A stretch of DNA of 64,000 nucleotides from Desmonostoc muscorum LEGE 12446. GTDB taxonomy: Bacteria > Cyanobacteriota > Cyanobacteriia > Cyanobacteriales > Nostocaceae. A program made the translations under genes and the position numbers. The DNA lies in the NCBI RefSeq assembly GCF_015207005.2, contig NZ_JADEXS020000001.1, positions 3,100,001 through 3,164,000 on the forward strand, given 5' to 3'. Under the pieces are notes generated by a model that was given only the letters and a program-made list of their open reading frames with translations, did not search any database and was not told the origin of the DNA. Shown here piece by piece: positions 1-8,970 of this stretch. How positions within the stretch are numbered: position 1 is the first letter of the stretch; each line of letters starts with the position of its first letter.

Positions 1-456
1 AAAGGGGTAATAAGGAGTCAAGTCCAGACCACCGCCAAACCACCACACTGGCCCAGCTTCAAAGTAGCGATAATTGAGATGGACTGTAGGCACGTAGGGA
101 TTACGCGGGTGTAACACCATTGAAGTTCCCGTGGCATAAAAGCCGTGTCCTGCGGCTTCCGGGCGTTGAGCTAAAATTGAGGGCGGCAAATGGGAACCCC
201 AAACTTCAGAAAAATTGACACCACCTTGTTCAAATATTGCACCATCGCGTAGGACACGCGATCGCCCTCCACCTCCTTCTGGGCGTTCCCAACTATCTTC
301 TAGAAACTTGCCCACACCATCCAGTTCTGTTAAAGCTTGCGTAATTTCGTCTTGCAGCTGTTTCATAAACTGACTGACCCTAGTCTGAGCGTCAGTTGGT
401 GGCAAAGACTTCAATGATTCTGCTGCTACAGTTGGTGTTTGCGAGTTGATCAACAT
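1..456 (-). CDS. hemF: Oxygen-dependent coproporphyrinogen III oxidase, N-terminal part (runs off the left edge)
   Basis: Aerobic coproporphyrinogen III oxidase carries out oxidative decarboxylation of coproporphyrinogen III to protoporphyrinogen IX, a step of haem and chlorophyll synthesis. The first 152 codons are present, read leftward from the ATG at 454-456, and the frame stays open to base 1. Diagnostic HemF segments are visible: [41 protein letters not shown] and [12 protein letters not shown], which ends at the window edge. These lie in the conserved core around the active site. The C-terminal part, which would complete a protein of roughly 330-350 residues, lies outside the window. 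It is transcribed divergently from the gene at 746. Confidence 0.95.
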   Translation of the reverse strand, partial: MLINSQTPTVAAESLKSLPPTDAQTRVSQFMKQLQDEITQALTELDGVGKFLEDSWERPEGGGGRSRVLRDGAIFEQGGVNFSEVWGSHLPPSILAQRPEAAGHGFYATGTSMVLHPRNPYVPTVHLNYRYFEAGPVWWFGGGLDLTPYYPF

Positions 457-745
457 AGATTCCCGAACCTAAATTACAATTTCCTGAAAGCCACAAATTT
501 CTCATCTTAAAATTTGGGGAAAACACGCGCCAGCAATCAAGCTCTATTTGCCCAACCTGCTTTTTTCTCACTGGTCAAGCGTTTATGGGATTGATGGGCA
601 TCACTAGAGTTATTTTCCCTCAAATGCGTATAGGCTTGTATATTGAGTGAGTTTTTTTTGAAATTATTAACAGAATGGGGCTAAGCTTAGTTGCCCAAAA
701 CACCAGAGTTACCAGAAAGTGTCTAGGAGGAGGAGGATTAGGAAA

Positions 746-1270
746 ATGCAAGGTTGGTTATCCAAATTCATCCACCGCAAACGTCGTCGGTTTTGCGCTT
801 CTCTGGTGCGGACTTATCGAGAGATTAGTTCTGCTTCTGTAGATGAACTGTGGCAAAAAGTGGTTGATTTAACAGATGTTTCCTGGCATCCACTACTTAA
901 AAGTACTAATGTGCCCTACGGATTAGTACCCCAACCAGGATTAATTTTTCATGCTGTAACACGCTTTTCGCCGATTCCTATCCGGATTTTTGTGGAACGC
1001 GTCAATCCTAGAGAAATGCTGAGTATCCGAGTTCTGGCAATTCCTGGTATAGAAGAACGGGTAACTTACCAAGTAGAATCAACGGTTTGTGGTACTTGTT
1101 TATCTTATTCTGTAACGCTACGCGGTTGGTTGTCGCCCCTAATTTGGTCTTTATCTCGTCCTTATGCAGACCGTGTTGCACGCTCTTTAGTTGAAGCAGT
1201 AGAAAAGGCCGCATTACCAGCAGTATCAACTAAGAAAAAATCCCTAAATGACAGTTGTTTTGATTTTTAG
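746..1270 (+). CDS. SRPBCC/polyketide-cyclase-like small protein
   Basis: A 174-residue protein starting at the ATG at 746. An in-frame GTG at 719 exists, but the bases between them are AGGAGGAGGAGG, an excellent ribosome-binding site for the later ATG, so the longer form is unlikely. The N-terminus is strongly basic (RKRRR). The middle (about residues 30-160) has the rhythm of an SRPBCC/START-like ligand-binding fold, with VDELWQKVVDLTDVSWHPLL near the start and a long C-terminal helix. No catalytic residues can be named. It lies between hemF and mrp. The family call is moderate; function is unknown. A G-rich heptamer array begins at its stop codon. Confidence 0.7.
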   Translation: MQGWLSKFIHRKRRRFCASLVRTYREISSASVDELWQKVVDLTDVSWHPLLKSTNVPYGLVPQPGLIFHAVTRFSPIPIRIFVERVNPREMLSIRVLAIPGIEERVTYQVESTVCGTCLSYSVTLRGWLSPLIWSLSRPYADRVARSLVEAVEKAALPAVSTKKKSLNDSCFDF

Positions 1271-1436
1271 GGATTGGGGACTGGGGACTAGGGACTGGGG
1301 ATTAGGAGAGATGAGGGAGATAGGGGAGATAGGGGAGATTATAAAAAAGCTTCCCCCCTTCCCACACTTTTAATGCCTAGTCACCAGTCCCTAGTCACTA
1401 GTCCCTAGTCTCCAATCCCCAATCCCCAATCCCCGA
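1268..1436. repeat. Heptamer-type tandem repeats with G-rich and C-rich arms
   Basis: The array starts at the TAG stop of the preceding gene with GGGATTGGGGACTGGGGACT-type heptamers. It continues with GGGAGATA units. After a short AT-rich spacer it returns as the complementary C-rich form (AGTCCCTAGTCACTAGTCCC, then CCCCAAT units). The two arms are complementary and could fold into a long imperfect hairpin in RNA or single-stranded DNA. Such short tandemly repeated repetitive sequences are characteristic of heterocyst-forming cyanobacteria. Confidence 0.85.
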
Positions 1437-1655
1437 TCGCTAAACAAAGTTAAGATTCTATTAGGTAATAATCCAATTTCCTAAGTTTTATTACGGCAGT
1501 GATAGTGAAAACACCAATCTGCTCTTGCTTTTATTTGCATCAAGTTAATAGCTAAGATGCTGACTACGATTGTATTTCTTCATTTTCAACAGAAGTCAGG
1601 AGCTTCTGCCTTCCTTAAATCAGAACTTCGGTAAATTTTGAATTTTGAATTTTTT

Positions 1656-2726
1656 ATGTACGATGTCCTTGATTCCCGCTCTGTCTTAGAAGTGTTGCGA
1701 CCAGTGCAAGACCCAGAACTTCGCAAAAGTCTGGTAGAACTGAATATGATTCGCAATGTCAAAATTGATGGTGGCAAGGTTAGTTTCACTTTAGTGTTAA
1801 CTACTCCTGCTTGTCCTTTACGTGAATTTATCGTTGAAGACTGTCAGAAAGCTGTTAAAAAACTACCAGGTGTTACAGATGTAAGCATAGAAGTCACAGC
1901 AGAAACGCCCCAACAAAAAAGCTTACCTGACCGCACTGGCATTTCTGGGGTAAAAAATATCATTGCTGTTTCCAGCGGCAAAGGTGGTGTTGGTAAAAGT
2001 ACTGTAGCGGTGAATGTCGCAGTGGCTTTAGCCCAAACTGGGGCGAAAGTCGGCTTACTAGATGCTGATATTTACGGACCTAATGACCCTACTATGCTGG
2101 GGCTAGCCGATGCCGAAATTGTTGTGCGTTCAACTGAAAAAGGTGACATCCTGGAACCTGCTTTTAATCACGGCGTCAAATTGGTTTCAATGGGCTTTTT
2201 GATTGACCGAGATCAACCAGTAATTTGGCGGGGACCAATGCTAAATGGTGTAATTCGCCAGTTTCTCTATCAAGTTGAGTGGGGAGAATTAGACTACTTG
2301 ATTGTAGATATGCCACCGGGAACCGGAGATGCTCAGCTAACTTTAACCCAAGCAGTACCGATGGCAGGGGCAGTAATTGTCACCACACCGCAAAATGTAG
2401 CGCTGTTAGATTCTCGTAAGGGATTACGGATGTTCCAGCAGATGAACGTCCCGGTATTAGGGATTGTGGAAAATATGAGTTATTTTATCCCACCAGATAT
2501 GCCAGATAAGCAGTATGACATCTTTGGTTCCGGGGGTGGTTCCAAAACGGCTGCTGAATTGGAAGTGCCACTTTTGGGCTGTGTACCGCTAGAAATTTCC
2601 ACGCGAGTTGGCGGTGATAGCGGTGTGCCAATAGTGGTTGGCGATCCAGATTCAGCTTCGGCAAAAGCATTAAAAGCGATCGCTCTTACCATTGCTGGCA
2701 AAGTATCAGTCGCAGCTTTGACATAA
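1656..2726 (+). CDS. mrp: Mrp/ApbC/NBP35-family P-loop ATPase (Fe-S cluster carrier type)
   Basis: Mrp proteins bind and hand over Fe-S clusters. Residues 1-85 form a MIP18/DUF59 domain (VLRPVQDPELRKSLVELNMI). The ATPase domain has the deviant Walker A SSGKGGVGKST at about residues 106-116, then LLDADIYGPNDPTMLG and the switch segment DMPPGTGDAQLTL. The ATG at 1656 is preferred over an upstream in-frame TTG at 1638, because the intervening AATTTTGAATTTT belongs to a dispersed repeat; this gives 356 residues. In the region where bacterial Mrp carries the cluster-ligating CxxC, this protein reads VENMSYFIPPDMPDKQYDIFG, without cysteines. I believe cyanobacterial homologues share this. It lies between the SRPBCC-like gene and rodA on the same strand. 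Confidence 0.9.
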   Translation: MYDVLDSRSVLEVLRPVQDPELRKSLVELNMIRNVKIDGGKVSFTLVLTTPACPLREFIVEDCQKAVKKLPGVTDVSIEVTAETPQQKSLPDRTGISGVKNIIAVSSGKGGVGKSTVAVNVAVALAQTGAKVGLLDADIYGPNDPTMLGLADAEIVVRSTEKGDILEPAFNHGVKLVSMGFLIDRDQPVIWRGPMLNGVIRQFLYQVEWGELDYLIVDMPPGTGDAQLTLTQAVPMAGAVIVTTPQNVALLDSRKGLRMFQQMNVPVLGIVENMSYFIPPDMPDKQYDIFGSGGGSKTAAELEVPLLGCVPLEISTRVGGDSGVPIVVGDPDSASAKALKAIALTIAGKVSVAALT

Positions 2727-2766
2727 TAAATTTTAATTTGTATCTGCTTCCTGGGCTATTGGGAAT

Positions 2767-2845
2767 ACTAGGGACTGGGAATTGGGGACTGGGGATTAGG
2801 GAAGAATTTGCCCAATACCGAGTACCCAGTACCCAATCCCCAATG
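2767..2845. repeat. Short heptamer repeats between mrp and rodA
   Basis: GGGACTGGGAATTGGGGACTGGGG-type heptamers are followed by the C-rich complement (AGTACCCAGTACCCAATCCC). This is the same family as the array after 1268, with complementary arms that could pair. Confidence 0.8.
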
Positions 2846-2877
2846 CACAACTTAAATCTAAAGTCTAAACTGACACA

Positions 2878-4191
2878 ATGTTATTAAAACGATCGCTCCC
2901 CAAAATTCGCTGGAAGTCTTGGGTTAAGCCCTGGCAATATGTAGATTGGTTACTATTTTGTTTACCGGTTGCTGTCAGCATTTTTGGCGGCGTGATGATC
3001 CTCAGTACGGAACTCAAGCAGCCAGTAACTGATTGGTGGTGGCATTGGTTAGTAGCGGGTATTGGTGTGCTGATAGCACTGTTTTTAGCTCGTATCCGTT
3101 ACGAAATCTTGATGCAGTATCACTGGGTAACCTACGCACTGACGAACTTCAGCTTAATCGCCGTGATGATTGCTGGTAGTAGCGCTAAAGGAGCGCAGCG
3201 GTGGATTAGTATCGCTGGCTTTAACGTGCAACCCTCAGAGTTTGCCAAAGTCGGTATGATTATTACCTTAGCAGCCTTGTTACACAAGCGCACTGCTTCT
3301 AAACTCGAAAGTGTTTTCCGTGTCTTGGCAATCACTGCTATACCTTGGGGTTTAGTATTTTTACAGCCAGATTTAGCAACATCAATGGTATTTGCAGCGA
3401 TCGTTTTGGGAATGCTCTACTGGGCCAATGCTAACCCAGGCTGGTTAATTCTGATGATTTCTCCTGTGGTTGCTGCGATTTTGTTTAGTATATCTTGGCC
3501 TTTAGCAGAGCCGATAGTTTTACTTAAAGAGCTATCTTTTGGCCCGTTGGGCATAGTTTGGTCAGTGGCTATGGGTATTGTGGGCTGGCGAACTCTCCCC
3601 TGGCGTCGATTTGGTTTAGGTGCTATGGGTGCGTTGAGTCTTAATATACTCGGTGGTGAATTAGGAGTTTTTGCCTGGAATCATATTTTGAAACCGTATC
3701 AAAAAGACCGGCTAACTGTATTCATGGACCCCGATCACGATCCCCTTGGTGCTGGATATCACCTCATTCAATCTCGCATTGCTATCGGTGCTGGTGAAAT
3801 TTGGGGATGGGGTCTATTCAAAGGCCCAATGACCCAACTGAATTTCGTCCCAGAACAGCATACAGACTTTATTTTTTCAGCAGTTGGTGAAGAATTCGGT
3901 TTTGTTGGTTGTTTGGTGGTGCTATTTGTCTTCTGCTTAATTTGTTTCCGCTTACTGCATGTTGCTCAAACCGCCACAGACAATTTTGGTTCTTTGTTGG
4001 CTATTGGCGTTTTATCCATGATTGTGTTTCAGTTAATTGTCAACGTTGGCATGACTGTCGGCTTAGCACCTGTAGCAGGAATTCCCTTACCTTGGATGAG
4101 TTACGGGCGTTCTGCTATGCTTACTAACTTCATTTCCTTGGGAATAGTAGAATCGGTAGCAAATTTTCGCCAACGACAGAAGTATTATTGA
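2878..4191 (+). CDS. rodA: Rod shape-determining SEDS protein RodA (peptidoglycan glycosyltransferase)
   Basis: RodA is a SEDS-family membrane glycosyltransferase that polymerises lipid II for side-wall peptidoglycan with a class B PBP. The 437 residues are very hydrophobic, with about ten membrane segments. SEDS signatures are visible: GSSAKGAQRWI followed by QPSEFAKV, FLQPDLATSMVF, and near residue 325 PEQHTDFIF with GEEFGFVG. The late motif GIPLPWMSYGRSAML is also typical. It is longer than E. coli RodA (370 residues); the extra length sits in the middle (about residues 200-270), as I expect for cyanobacterial forms. Paralogue FtsW is the alternative, but the sequence and the absence of a dcw context favour RodA. 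Confidence 0.92.
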   Translation: MLLKRSLPKIRWKSWVKPWQYVDWLLFCLPVAVSIFGGVMILSTELKQPVTDWWWHWLVAGIGVLIALFLARIRYEILMQYHWVTYALTNFSLIAVMIAGSSAKGAQRWISIAGFNVQPSEFAKVGMIITLAALLHKRTASKLESVFRVLAITAIPWGLVFLQPDLATSMVFAAIVLGMLYWANANPGWLILMISPVVAAILFSISWPLAEPIVLLKELSFGPLGIVWSVAMGIVGWRTLPWRRFGLGAMGALSLNILGGELGVFAWNHILKPYQKDRLTVFMDPDHDPLGAGYHLIQSRIAIGAGEIWGWGLFKGPMTQLNFVPEQHTDFIFSAVGEEFGFVGCLVVLFVFCLICFRLLHVAQTATDNFGSLLAIGVLSMIVFQLIVNVGMTVGLAPVAGIPLPWMSYGRSAMLTNFISLGIVESVANFRQRQKYY

Positions 4192-4194
4192 TTC

Positions 4195-4254
4195 GTCATT
4201 TGTCATTTGTCAGTTGTCCTTTGCTAATGACTAATGACCAATGACTAATGACTA
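4195..4254. repeat. GTCATTTGTC / GACTAATGAC complementary repeat
   Basis: Heptamers GTCATTT are followed by AATGACT/AATGACC heptamers, the complementary version, so the segment can fold on itself just after the rodA stop. The same family recurs near 34580, 36370-36530 and 61262-61305. Confidence 0.75.
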
Positions 4255-4300
4255 TTAAGAAGTATTAAGCTAGTAACAGGAAACAAGCGAGGCTAAAAAG

Positions 4301-4498
4301 ATGATTCTGCCTGGAGCAACTGTTCGTGTTAATAATCCCGCAGATACCTATTATCGCTCTGAAGGACTCGTGCAACGGGTGAGTGATGGCAAGGTAGCCG
4401 TACTGTTTGAAGGTGGTAACTGGGATAAATTAATTACCTTCCGCCTGAAGGAATTAGAACTCGTTGAAACCACAGCCGGACGTAAAAAAGGAAAATAG
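4301..4498 (+). CDS. ndhS: NAD(P)H dehydrogenase-like complex subunit NdhS
   Basis: NdhS is a small SH3-like peripheral subunit of the cyanobacterial NDH-1 complex, contributing to ferredoxin docking on the cytoplasmic side of the thylakoid membrane. The 65-residue protein begins [18 protein letters not shown] and carries [23 protein letters not shown] with a short basic tail, matching the family in length and pattern. The ribosome-binding site is GAGG, nine bases before the ATG. It sits downstream of rodA in the same orientation, with repeat DNA on both sides, and is probably transcribed on its own. Confidence 0.9.
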   Translation: MILPGATVRVNNPADTYYRSEGLVQRVSDGKVAVLFEGGNWDKLITFRLKELELVETTAGRKKGK

Positions 4499-4514
4499 AT
4501 TAGTTAAAAAGTAG

Positions 4515-4589
4515 AGACGCGATTCATCGCGTCTGTAGAGGAGTTAGGAGTTATTATTGTTCAACTCCTAACTCCTAACTTCTAACTCA
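4515..4589. repeat. Dispersed palindrome plus GGAGTTA/TAACTCC hairpin
   Basis: Bases 4515-4534 form a 9-bp perfect stem with a 2-base loop (AGACGCGAT-TC-ATCGCGTCT); a near-identical copy lies at 48977-48997. It is followed by GAGTTAGGAGTT and its complement AACTCCTAACTCC, which can form a second hairpin. Confidence 0.8.
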
Positions 4590-4597
4590 GCACTCCC

Positions 4598-5254
4598 ATG
4601 CGCCTCCCATTACCACAGTTTGACACAAGCGATCGCCATCCCAACCACTTTGCCGAGGTGATTGAAACTACAACTACTGAATTTTTGGCACAGTGTTTGG
4701 AACCAGAAGATTTAAGTTTTCCCTCTATGCCGCCTTTTGGTAGTTGGGTTTGTGCTGTGGATGAAGAATCTGGCAATCTGGTTTATGCGGTGGTGTATTA
4801 TGCCACTACCATGCCCATAGATTCCGTACATCGAGCTAGGGCTTTGGGCTTGTCCTTGCAAGACTTACGGGAGGAACAACCCCAGATATTTGCCATGCTC
4901 AGAACAGAATTCCGAGCTGCGATTGTTGGATTTGAACTATCTTCACAAAATCCAAGTTATAACCGAAGAGTATATCAGTATCTACCACCCCGTCCTCCGC
5001 AAATTCATCAAGCTGTTTATCGGTGTGAACCAGAAGCGATCATTAAATTTACTGAAGAACTAGATTTCTTGCGGACACTTCTTTGTATCAATAGTGCGCC
5101 AGTAGATGCCTTGACGGCAGCTGCCATTCGAGATGTATACCAGTTACGCAAAGCTGACCGAGAATGGCTAATTAAAGCTGGGCGAAACCTGAGCGTGTTA
5201 CTCAAAGACGATTACGATCGCTTGCGGTTCATTTTGAGTCAAATCCACCCGTAG
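4598..5254 (+). CDS. HAS-barrel domain-containing protein
   Basis: A 218-residue soluble protein conserved in cyanobacteria and annotated there as containing a HAS barrel, the N-terminal beta-barrel found in HerA and ATP synthases. Barrel-like strands fall in residues 50-130, including FGSWVCAVDEESGNLVYAVVYYATT and RTEFRAAIVGFE. The C-terminal half (about residues 145-218) is helical, with PPRPPQIHQAVYRC and LRKADREWLIKAGRNL. There is no HerA ATPase domain, so this is the barrel alone plus a helical tail. It begins eight bases after a repeat hairpin. Function is unknown; the family assignment is from memory of the sequence pattern. Confidence 0.75.
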   Translation: MRLPLPQFDTSDRHPNHFAEVIETTTTEFLAQCLEPEDLSFPSMPPFGSWVCAVDEESGNLVYAVVYYATTMPIDSVHRARALGLSLQDLREEQPQIFAMLRTEFRAAIVGFELSSQNPSYNRRVYQYLPPRPPQIHQAVYRCEPEAIIKFTEELDFLRTLLCINSAPVDALTAAAIRDVYQLRKADREWLIKAGRNLSVLLKDDYDRLRFILSQIHP

Positions 5255-5404
5255 GTAGTTAGTTCAAAGACAATTGTCTAGTTTAGTGTAAGTTAAGATT
5301 TTTGATTTTTCGTCAGGCGGCTTCTAGATTCATTTTTTATATCGATCAAGTGTTCGCTCAATCAAGCGATCGCTGTTTTACCATAGCCTCTTCAATTCCT
5401 ACCT

Positions 5405-7543
5405 ATGGAACTCACATCAAAAGTTCTTGCTCTGGAACCAACTTCCCAAGTTCTTGGCAAGGAACCCATTGTTTCCTTTGCTATTTTGCTGGTGGTGATC
5501 TTAGTTATACCTGTCATGTTCGAGCGACTAAGATTACCAGGATTAGTGGGTTTGGTTTTCTCTGGACTAGTACTTGGCCCTTCGGGCTGGCATCTATTTC
5601 AGTCTGACTCGGCAATGATTAACCTACTATCAGATATTGGGTTAATATACTTGCTATTTGTCGCAGGGCTAGAAGTCGATCTAGAACAATTCCGCAAGAG
5701 GAAAAGTCGTGCCTTTGGGTTTGCTAGCTTGACTTTCAGTGTACCTTTAATTGTGGGAACCCTACTAGGTCTGATTTTAGGCTATGGCTGGACTACTTCA
5801 ATTTTAATTGGCTCTTTATTTGCTTCCTATACCCTTTTGGCATATCCCATAATCACTCGTTTGGGAGTGGTAAATAATGAAGCAGTTACTGTTACCATTG
5901 GAGCAACAATTTTTACAGATATTGGTGCAGTACTAATATTAGGGGTTTGTGTAGCTATCGCTCGTAATCAAGCATTCAGCTTGGCTGGGCTACTCACATT
6001 GTCGGGTTGGTTAACCATTTACTCTGTTGCTGTTGTCGCAGGATTTGATTGGGCAGGTAAAGAGTTTTTTCGCCGTTCAGGAGACGATGAAGGAAACAAA
6101 TTTTTGTTTGTGTTGCTTTCTGTGTTTCTTGCTGCTGTGGGCGCTCAATTGATTGGAGTAGACAAAATTGTTGGTGCTTTTTTAGTGGGTTTGGCGGTAA
6201 ATGAAGCTGTGGGTGAAGGCCCAGTCAAAGAAAAGGTGGTGTTTATTGGCAGTGTACTATTCATTCCGATTTTCTTTGTTGACCTTGGTTTACTGATCAA
6301 TTTACCTGCCTTTTTGAATAACCTGAACGCCCTCAAGTTAACGCTGCTGATTATAGTCGGTTTAATTGCCAGTAAATTGATCGCAGCTTTGTTGGCAAAA
6401 CTAGTCTACTGCTATAACTGGCGAGAAATGCTGACAATGTGGTCGCTATCACTTCCCCAGGTTAGTACAACCTTAGCAGCAACGTTAATAGGATATCGGG
6501 CTGGATTACTCTCATCAGAAATATTACACAGCGTTATTGTTTTAATGCTCGTCACGTCAACCTTGGGACCCTTCATAACTGCTCGAATAGCTGTTGGTTT
6601 GGCTTCCTCACCAGCCGCAGATCCACCACCAACAACTCTACCCGATCGCGATGTACCAGAAACAGACAGTGCTTTGACTATAGTTGTACCTGTTTATAAT
6701 CCTCAGACCCAGCAGTATTTGATTGAAATGGCAGCGTTATTAGCGCGTCAGTCAAAGGGTAAAATTGTACCGCTAGCGATCGCTACTGCTGCTGCTCATA
6801 TGGATGCACCCCAGTTAGAAGCTTCTCTAGAACGAAGTGAGCGCTTATTAACCAAAGCCACCGCCCAAAGTCGAGTATTAGGTCTAGCTGCACAATCAGT
6901 ACTGCGAATTGATGATGCTTTTGCTCAGGGAATTAGCAGAGCTGCCCGCGAACAAAAAGCTAGTTTAATTGTTATGGGTTGGGGTAAACGTACTGGGTTG
7001 CGAGCGCTGTTATTTGGTAATGTCGTCGATGGTGTGCTTTGGGCAGCCCACTGTCCTGTTGCAGTAACACGTTTGGTGGAATCACCAAAAAAAATTCAGC
7101 GCATCTTAGTACCAGTAGAAAATTTAACAGCACCAATATTGCAGCCTGTACAATTCGCCCAGATGTTGGCACAAGCAAATCAAAGCCACATCACTGTGCT
7201 GAATGTGTGCGATCGCCGCACTAGCTCTAGTAAAATTGCTTGGAGGCGATCGCATCTCTCGCTATTAATATCTAAATTAGCTCTGCCTAATGCCCCAGAA
7301 ATTCAAATTATCGCTCATGAGAATGTAGCTCAAGCAATTTTGCAAGCAGCACGGTTATATGATTTAGTCGTTTTACCTTTTATACGCAATCGTACTAGTC
7401 CTGGAGGGTTAGCTATTAGCGATGTCACAACTGAGTTAGCCAGACAACTCACCTGTTCCATAGTCATGCTTGGAGAACCACAACGCACTCAAACAAATGT
7501 GGCGATCTCTGAGACAGCTAATAGCATTACATCTGCTGTATAA
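5405..7543 (+). CDS. CPA2-type cation:proton antiporter fused to tandem universal stress domains
   Basis: A monovalent cation/proton antiporter of the CPA2 (KefB/NapA-like) family. Residues 1-400 contain about twelve membrane segments, with family motifs ERLRLPGLVGLVFSGLVLGPSG, DIGLIYLLFVAGLEVDLEQFRK and VDKIVGAFLVGLAVNEAVGEGP. A proline-rich linker near residue 405 leads to two UspA-like cytosolic domains (about 425-560 and 570-700), the first with the nucleotide-site-like IVMGWGKRTGLRALLFGNVVD. The total of 712 residues is about 300 more than a bare antiporter. Usp domains probably sense a nucleotide or stress signal, which is inference. Ion selectivity cannot be told from sequence. Confidence 0.88.
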   Translation: MELTSKVLALEPTSQVLGKEPIVSFAILLVVILVIPVMFERLRLPGLVGLVFSGLVLGPSGWHLFQSDSAMINLLSDIGLIYLLFVAGLEVDLEQFRKRKSRAFGFASLTFSVPLIVGTLLGLILGYGWTTSILIGSLFASYTLLAYPIITRLGVVNNEAVTVTIGATIFTDIGAVLILGVCVAIARNQAFSLAGLLTLSGWLTIYSVAVVAGFDWAGKEFFRRSGDDEGNKFLFVLLSVFLAAVGAQLIGVDKIVGAFLVGLAVNEAVGEGPVKEKVVFIGSVLFIPIFFVDLGLLINLPAFLNNLNALKLTLLIIVGLIASKLIAALLAKLVYCYNWREMLTMWSLSLPQVSTTLAATLIGYRAGLLSSEILHSVIVLMLVTSTLGPFITARIAVGLASSPAADPPPTTLPDRDVPETDSALTIVVPVYNPQTQQYLIEMAALLARQSKGKIVPLAIATAAAHMDAPQLEASLERSERLLTKATAQSRVLGLAAQSVLRIDDAFAQGISRAAREQKASLIVMGWGKRTGLRALLFGNVVDGVLWAAHCPVAVTRLVESPKKIQRILVPVENLTAPILQPVQFAQMLAQANQSHITVLNVCDRRTSSSKIAWRRSHLSLLISKLALPNAPEIQIIAHENVAQAILQAARLYDLVVLPFIRNRTSPGGLAISDVTTELARQLTCSIVMLGEPQRTQTNVAISETANSITSAV

Positions 7544-7890
7544 TATGAGTCAGTATACTGGGGCTGCGTTGGCATACCCTGGCGGAAGGATAACATAAAA
7601 AAATCTTGACAACAACAAATGAATCGGCTCTAACGTCTACAGTAAAAACACTTTATATTGTTGAAGATTTGATGAACTTTAGGTAAAAGACTGACGATTT
7701 TTAGACAAAGTTTGTTATTTTTCTAGTTAAATTGTTAACAAAGCAGGTAAAAACATAACAAAACTACAACGGTAAACACTTTTTGATTAAGCCTTGTTTA
7801 CTTCTAGTTCTGTATTTTTGTGCCCAAGCTGGGTAACCTAAAAGATAAGTGCAATAGCTACTGAAAATATTTGTAAGTAATTGGGAAACT
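7544..7890. other. Intergenic region upstream of the UDP-glucuronate decarboxylase gene
   Basis: 347 AT-rich bases without a supportable gene. A promoter-like sequence is listed separately. The start codon at 7891 lacks a strong ribosome-binding site (AATTGGGAAACT precedes it). Confidence 0.5.
7606..7634 (+). promoter_or_regulatory. Possible sigma70-type promoter
   Basis: TTGACA at 7606-7611, a 17-base spacer, then TCTAAC at 7629-7634. The -35 is perfect and the -10 matches four of six positions. If real, the downstream gene would have a leader of about 250 bases. Confidence 0.3.
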
Positions 7891-8841
7891 ATGAGAATTT
7901 TAGTGACGGGCGGTGCTGGGTTTATTGGTTCCCATCTCATCGACCGACTAATGAACGAAGGGCATGAAATAATATGCTTGGATAATTTTTACACGGGTCA
8001 TAAACGTAACATCCTGAAATGGCTAGGACATCCGTACTTTGAATTAATCCGCCATGATATTACTGAGCCAATTCGCTTAGAAGTGGATCAAATTTATCAT
8101 TTAGCTTGTCCTGCTTCTCCAGTACATTACCAATACAACCCAGTAAAAACCGTTAAAACTAACGTGATGGGAACACTGAATATGTTGGGGCTGGCCAAGC
8201 GTGTGAAAGCTAGGTTTTTCTTGGCTTCAACTAGCGAAGTATACGGAGACCCAGAAGTTCATCCTCAAACCGAAGAGTATAGGGGTAGCGTCAATCCCAT
8301 TGGCATACGTTCATGCTACGACGAAGGCAAAAGAATCGCTGAAACTCTCGCTTTTGATTACTACAGGCAAAATAAAGTTGATATTCGAGTTGTTCGGATA
8401 TTCAACACCTACGGACCGAGAATGTTAGAAAACGATGGTCGGGTGGTGAGCAATTTTATAGTTCAAGCCTTGCGGGGTAATCCTTTAACCGTCTACGGTG
8501 ATGGTTCGCAAACTCGGAGTTTTTGCTACGTTTCCGATTTGGTGGAAGGATTTATCCGATTGATGAATGGCGAGTATGTTGGGCCAGTAAATCTGGGTAA
8601 TCCTGGTGAATATACGATTTTACAATTGGCACAAGCTGTGCAAAACATGATCAACCCAGATGCACAGATTAAGTTTGAGCCATTACCTTCGGACGATCCC
8701 CGGCGTCGCCAGCCTGATATCACAAAAGCAAAAACTTGGTTAAATTGGGAACCTACCATTCCTCTGCAAGAGGGGTTAAAACTGACAATAGAAGATTTCC
8801 GCGATCGCATAAACAACGATGGCAAGAATTCAGCCTCCTGA
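7891..8841 (+). CDS. UDP-glucuronate decarboxylase (UDP-xylose synthase), extended SDR family
   Basis: Oxidises and decarboxylates UDP-glucuronate to UDP-xylose using tightly bound NAD. It is a soluble SDR protein of 316 residues, the usual length of bacterial UXS. The Rossmann motif [11 protein letters not shown] begins at residue 6, followed by [11 protein letters not shown]. The catalytic serine region is [10 protein letters not shown] and the YxxxK pair is [18 protein letters not shown] and [18 protein letters not shown] are characteristic of UXS rather than of epimerases. It is followed 130 bases later by UDP-glucose dehydrogenase, which makes its substrate, so the two genes form a UDP-glucose to UDP-xylose module. 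Confidence 0.9.
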   Translation: MRILVTGGAGFIGSHLIDRLMNEGHEIICLDNFYTGHKRNILKWLGHPYFELIRHDITEPIRLEVDQIYHLACPASPVHYQYNPVKTVKTNVMGTLNMLGLAKRVKARFFLASTSEVYGDPEVHPQTEEYRGSVNPIGIRSCYDEGKRIAETLAFDYYRQNKVDIRVVRIFNTYGPRMLENDGRVVSNFIVQALRGNPLTVYGDGSQTRSFCYVSDLVEGFIRLMNGEYVGPVNLGNPGEYTILQLAQAVQNMINPDAQIKFEPLPSDDPRRRQPDITKAKTWLNWEPTIPLQEGLKLTIEDFRDRINNDGKNSAS

Positions 8842-8970
8842 GCAGTGCTTAGCCACGCTCTCAACTTTCGTGCAAGCTGATCCTATTTGGTAGCCGGTAC
8901 TTTAGTGGCTGTGTTTCCTCTCAGTGTGTAAGTGTGATAATTTAACGCTAAAAAAAACGAGGAGTTCAAA

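Noticed and set aside
719..745. GTG start for the SRPBCC-like gene
   Set aside because: The nine codons it would add are the AGGAGG ribosome-binding region of the ATG at 746.
5302..5607. 101-codon frame overlapping the start of the antiporter gene
   Set aside because: It is out of frame with the antiporter, overlaps it for 200 bases and has no family features.
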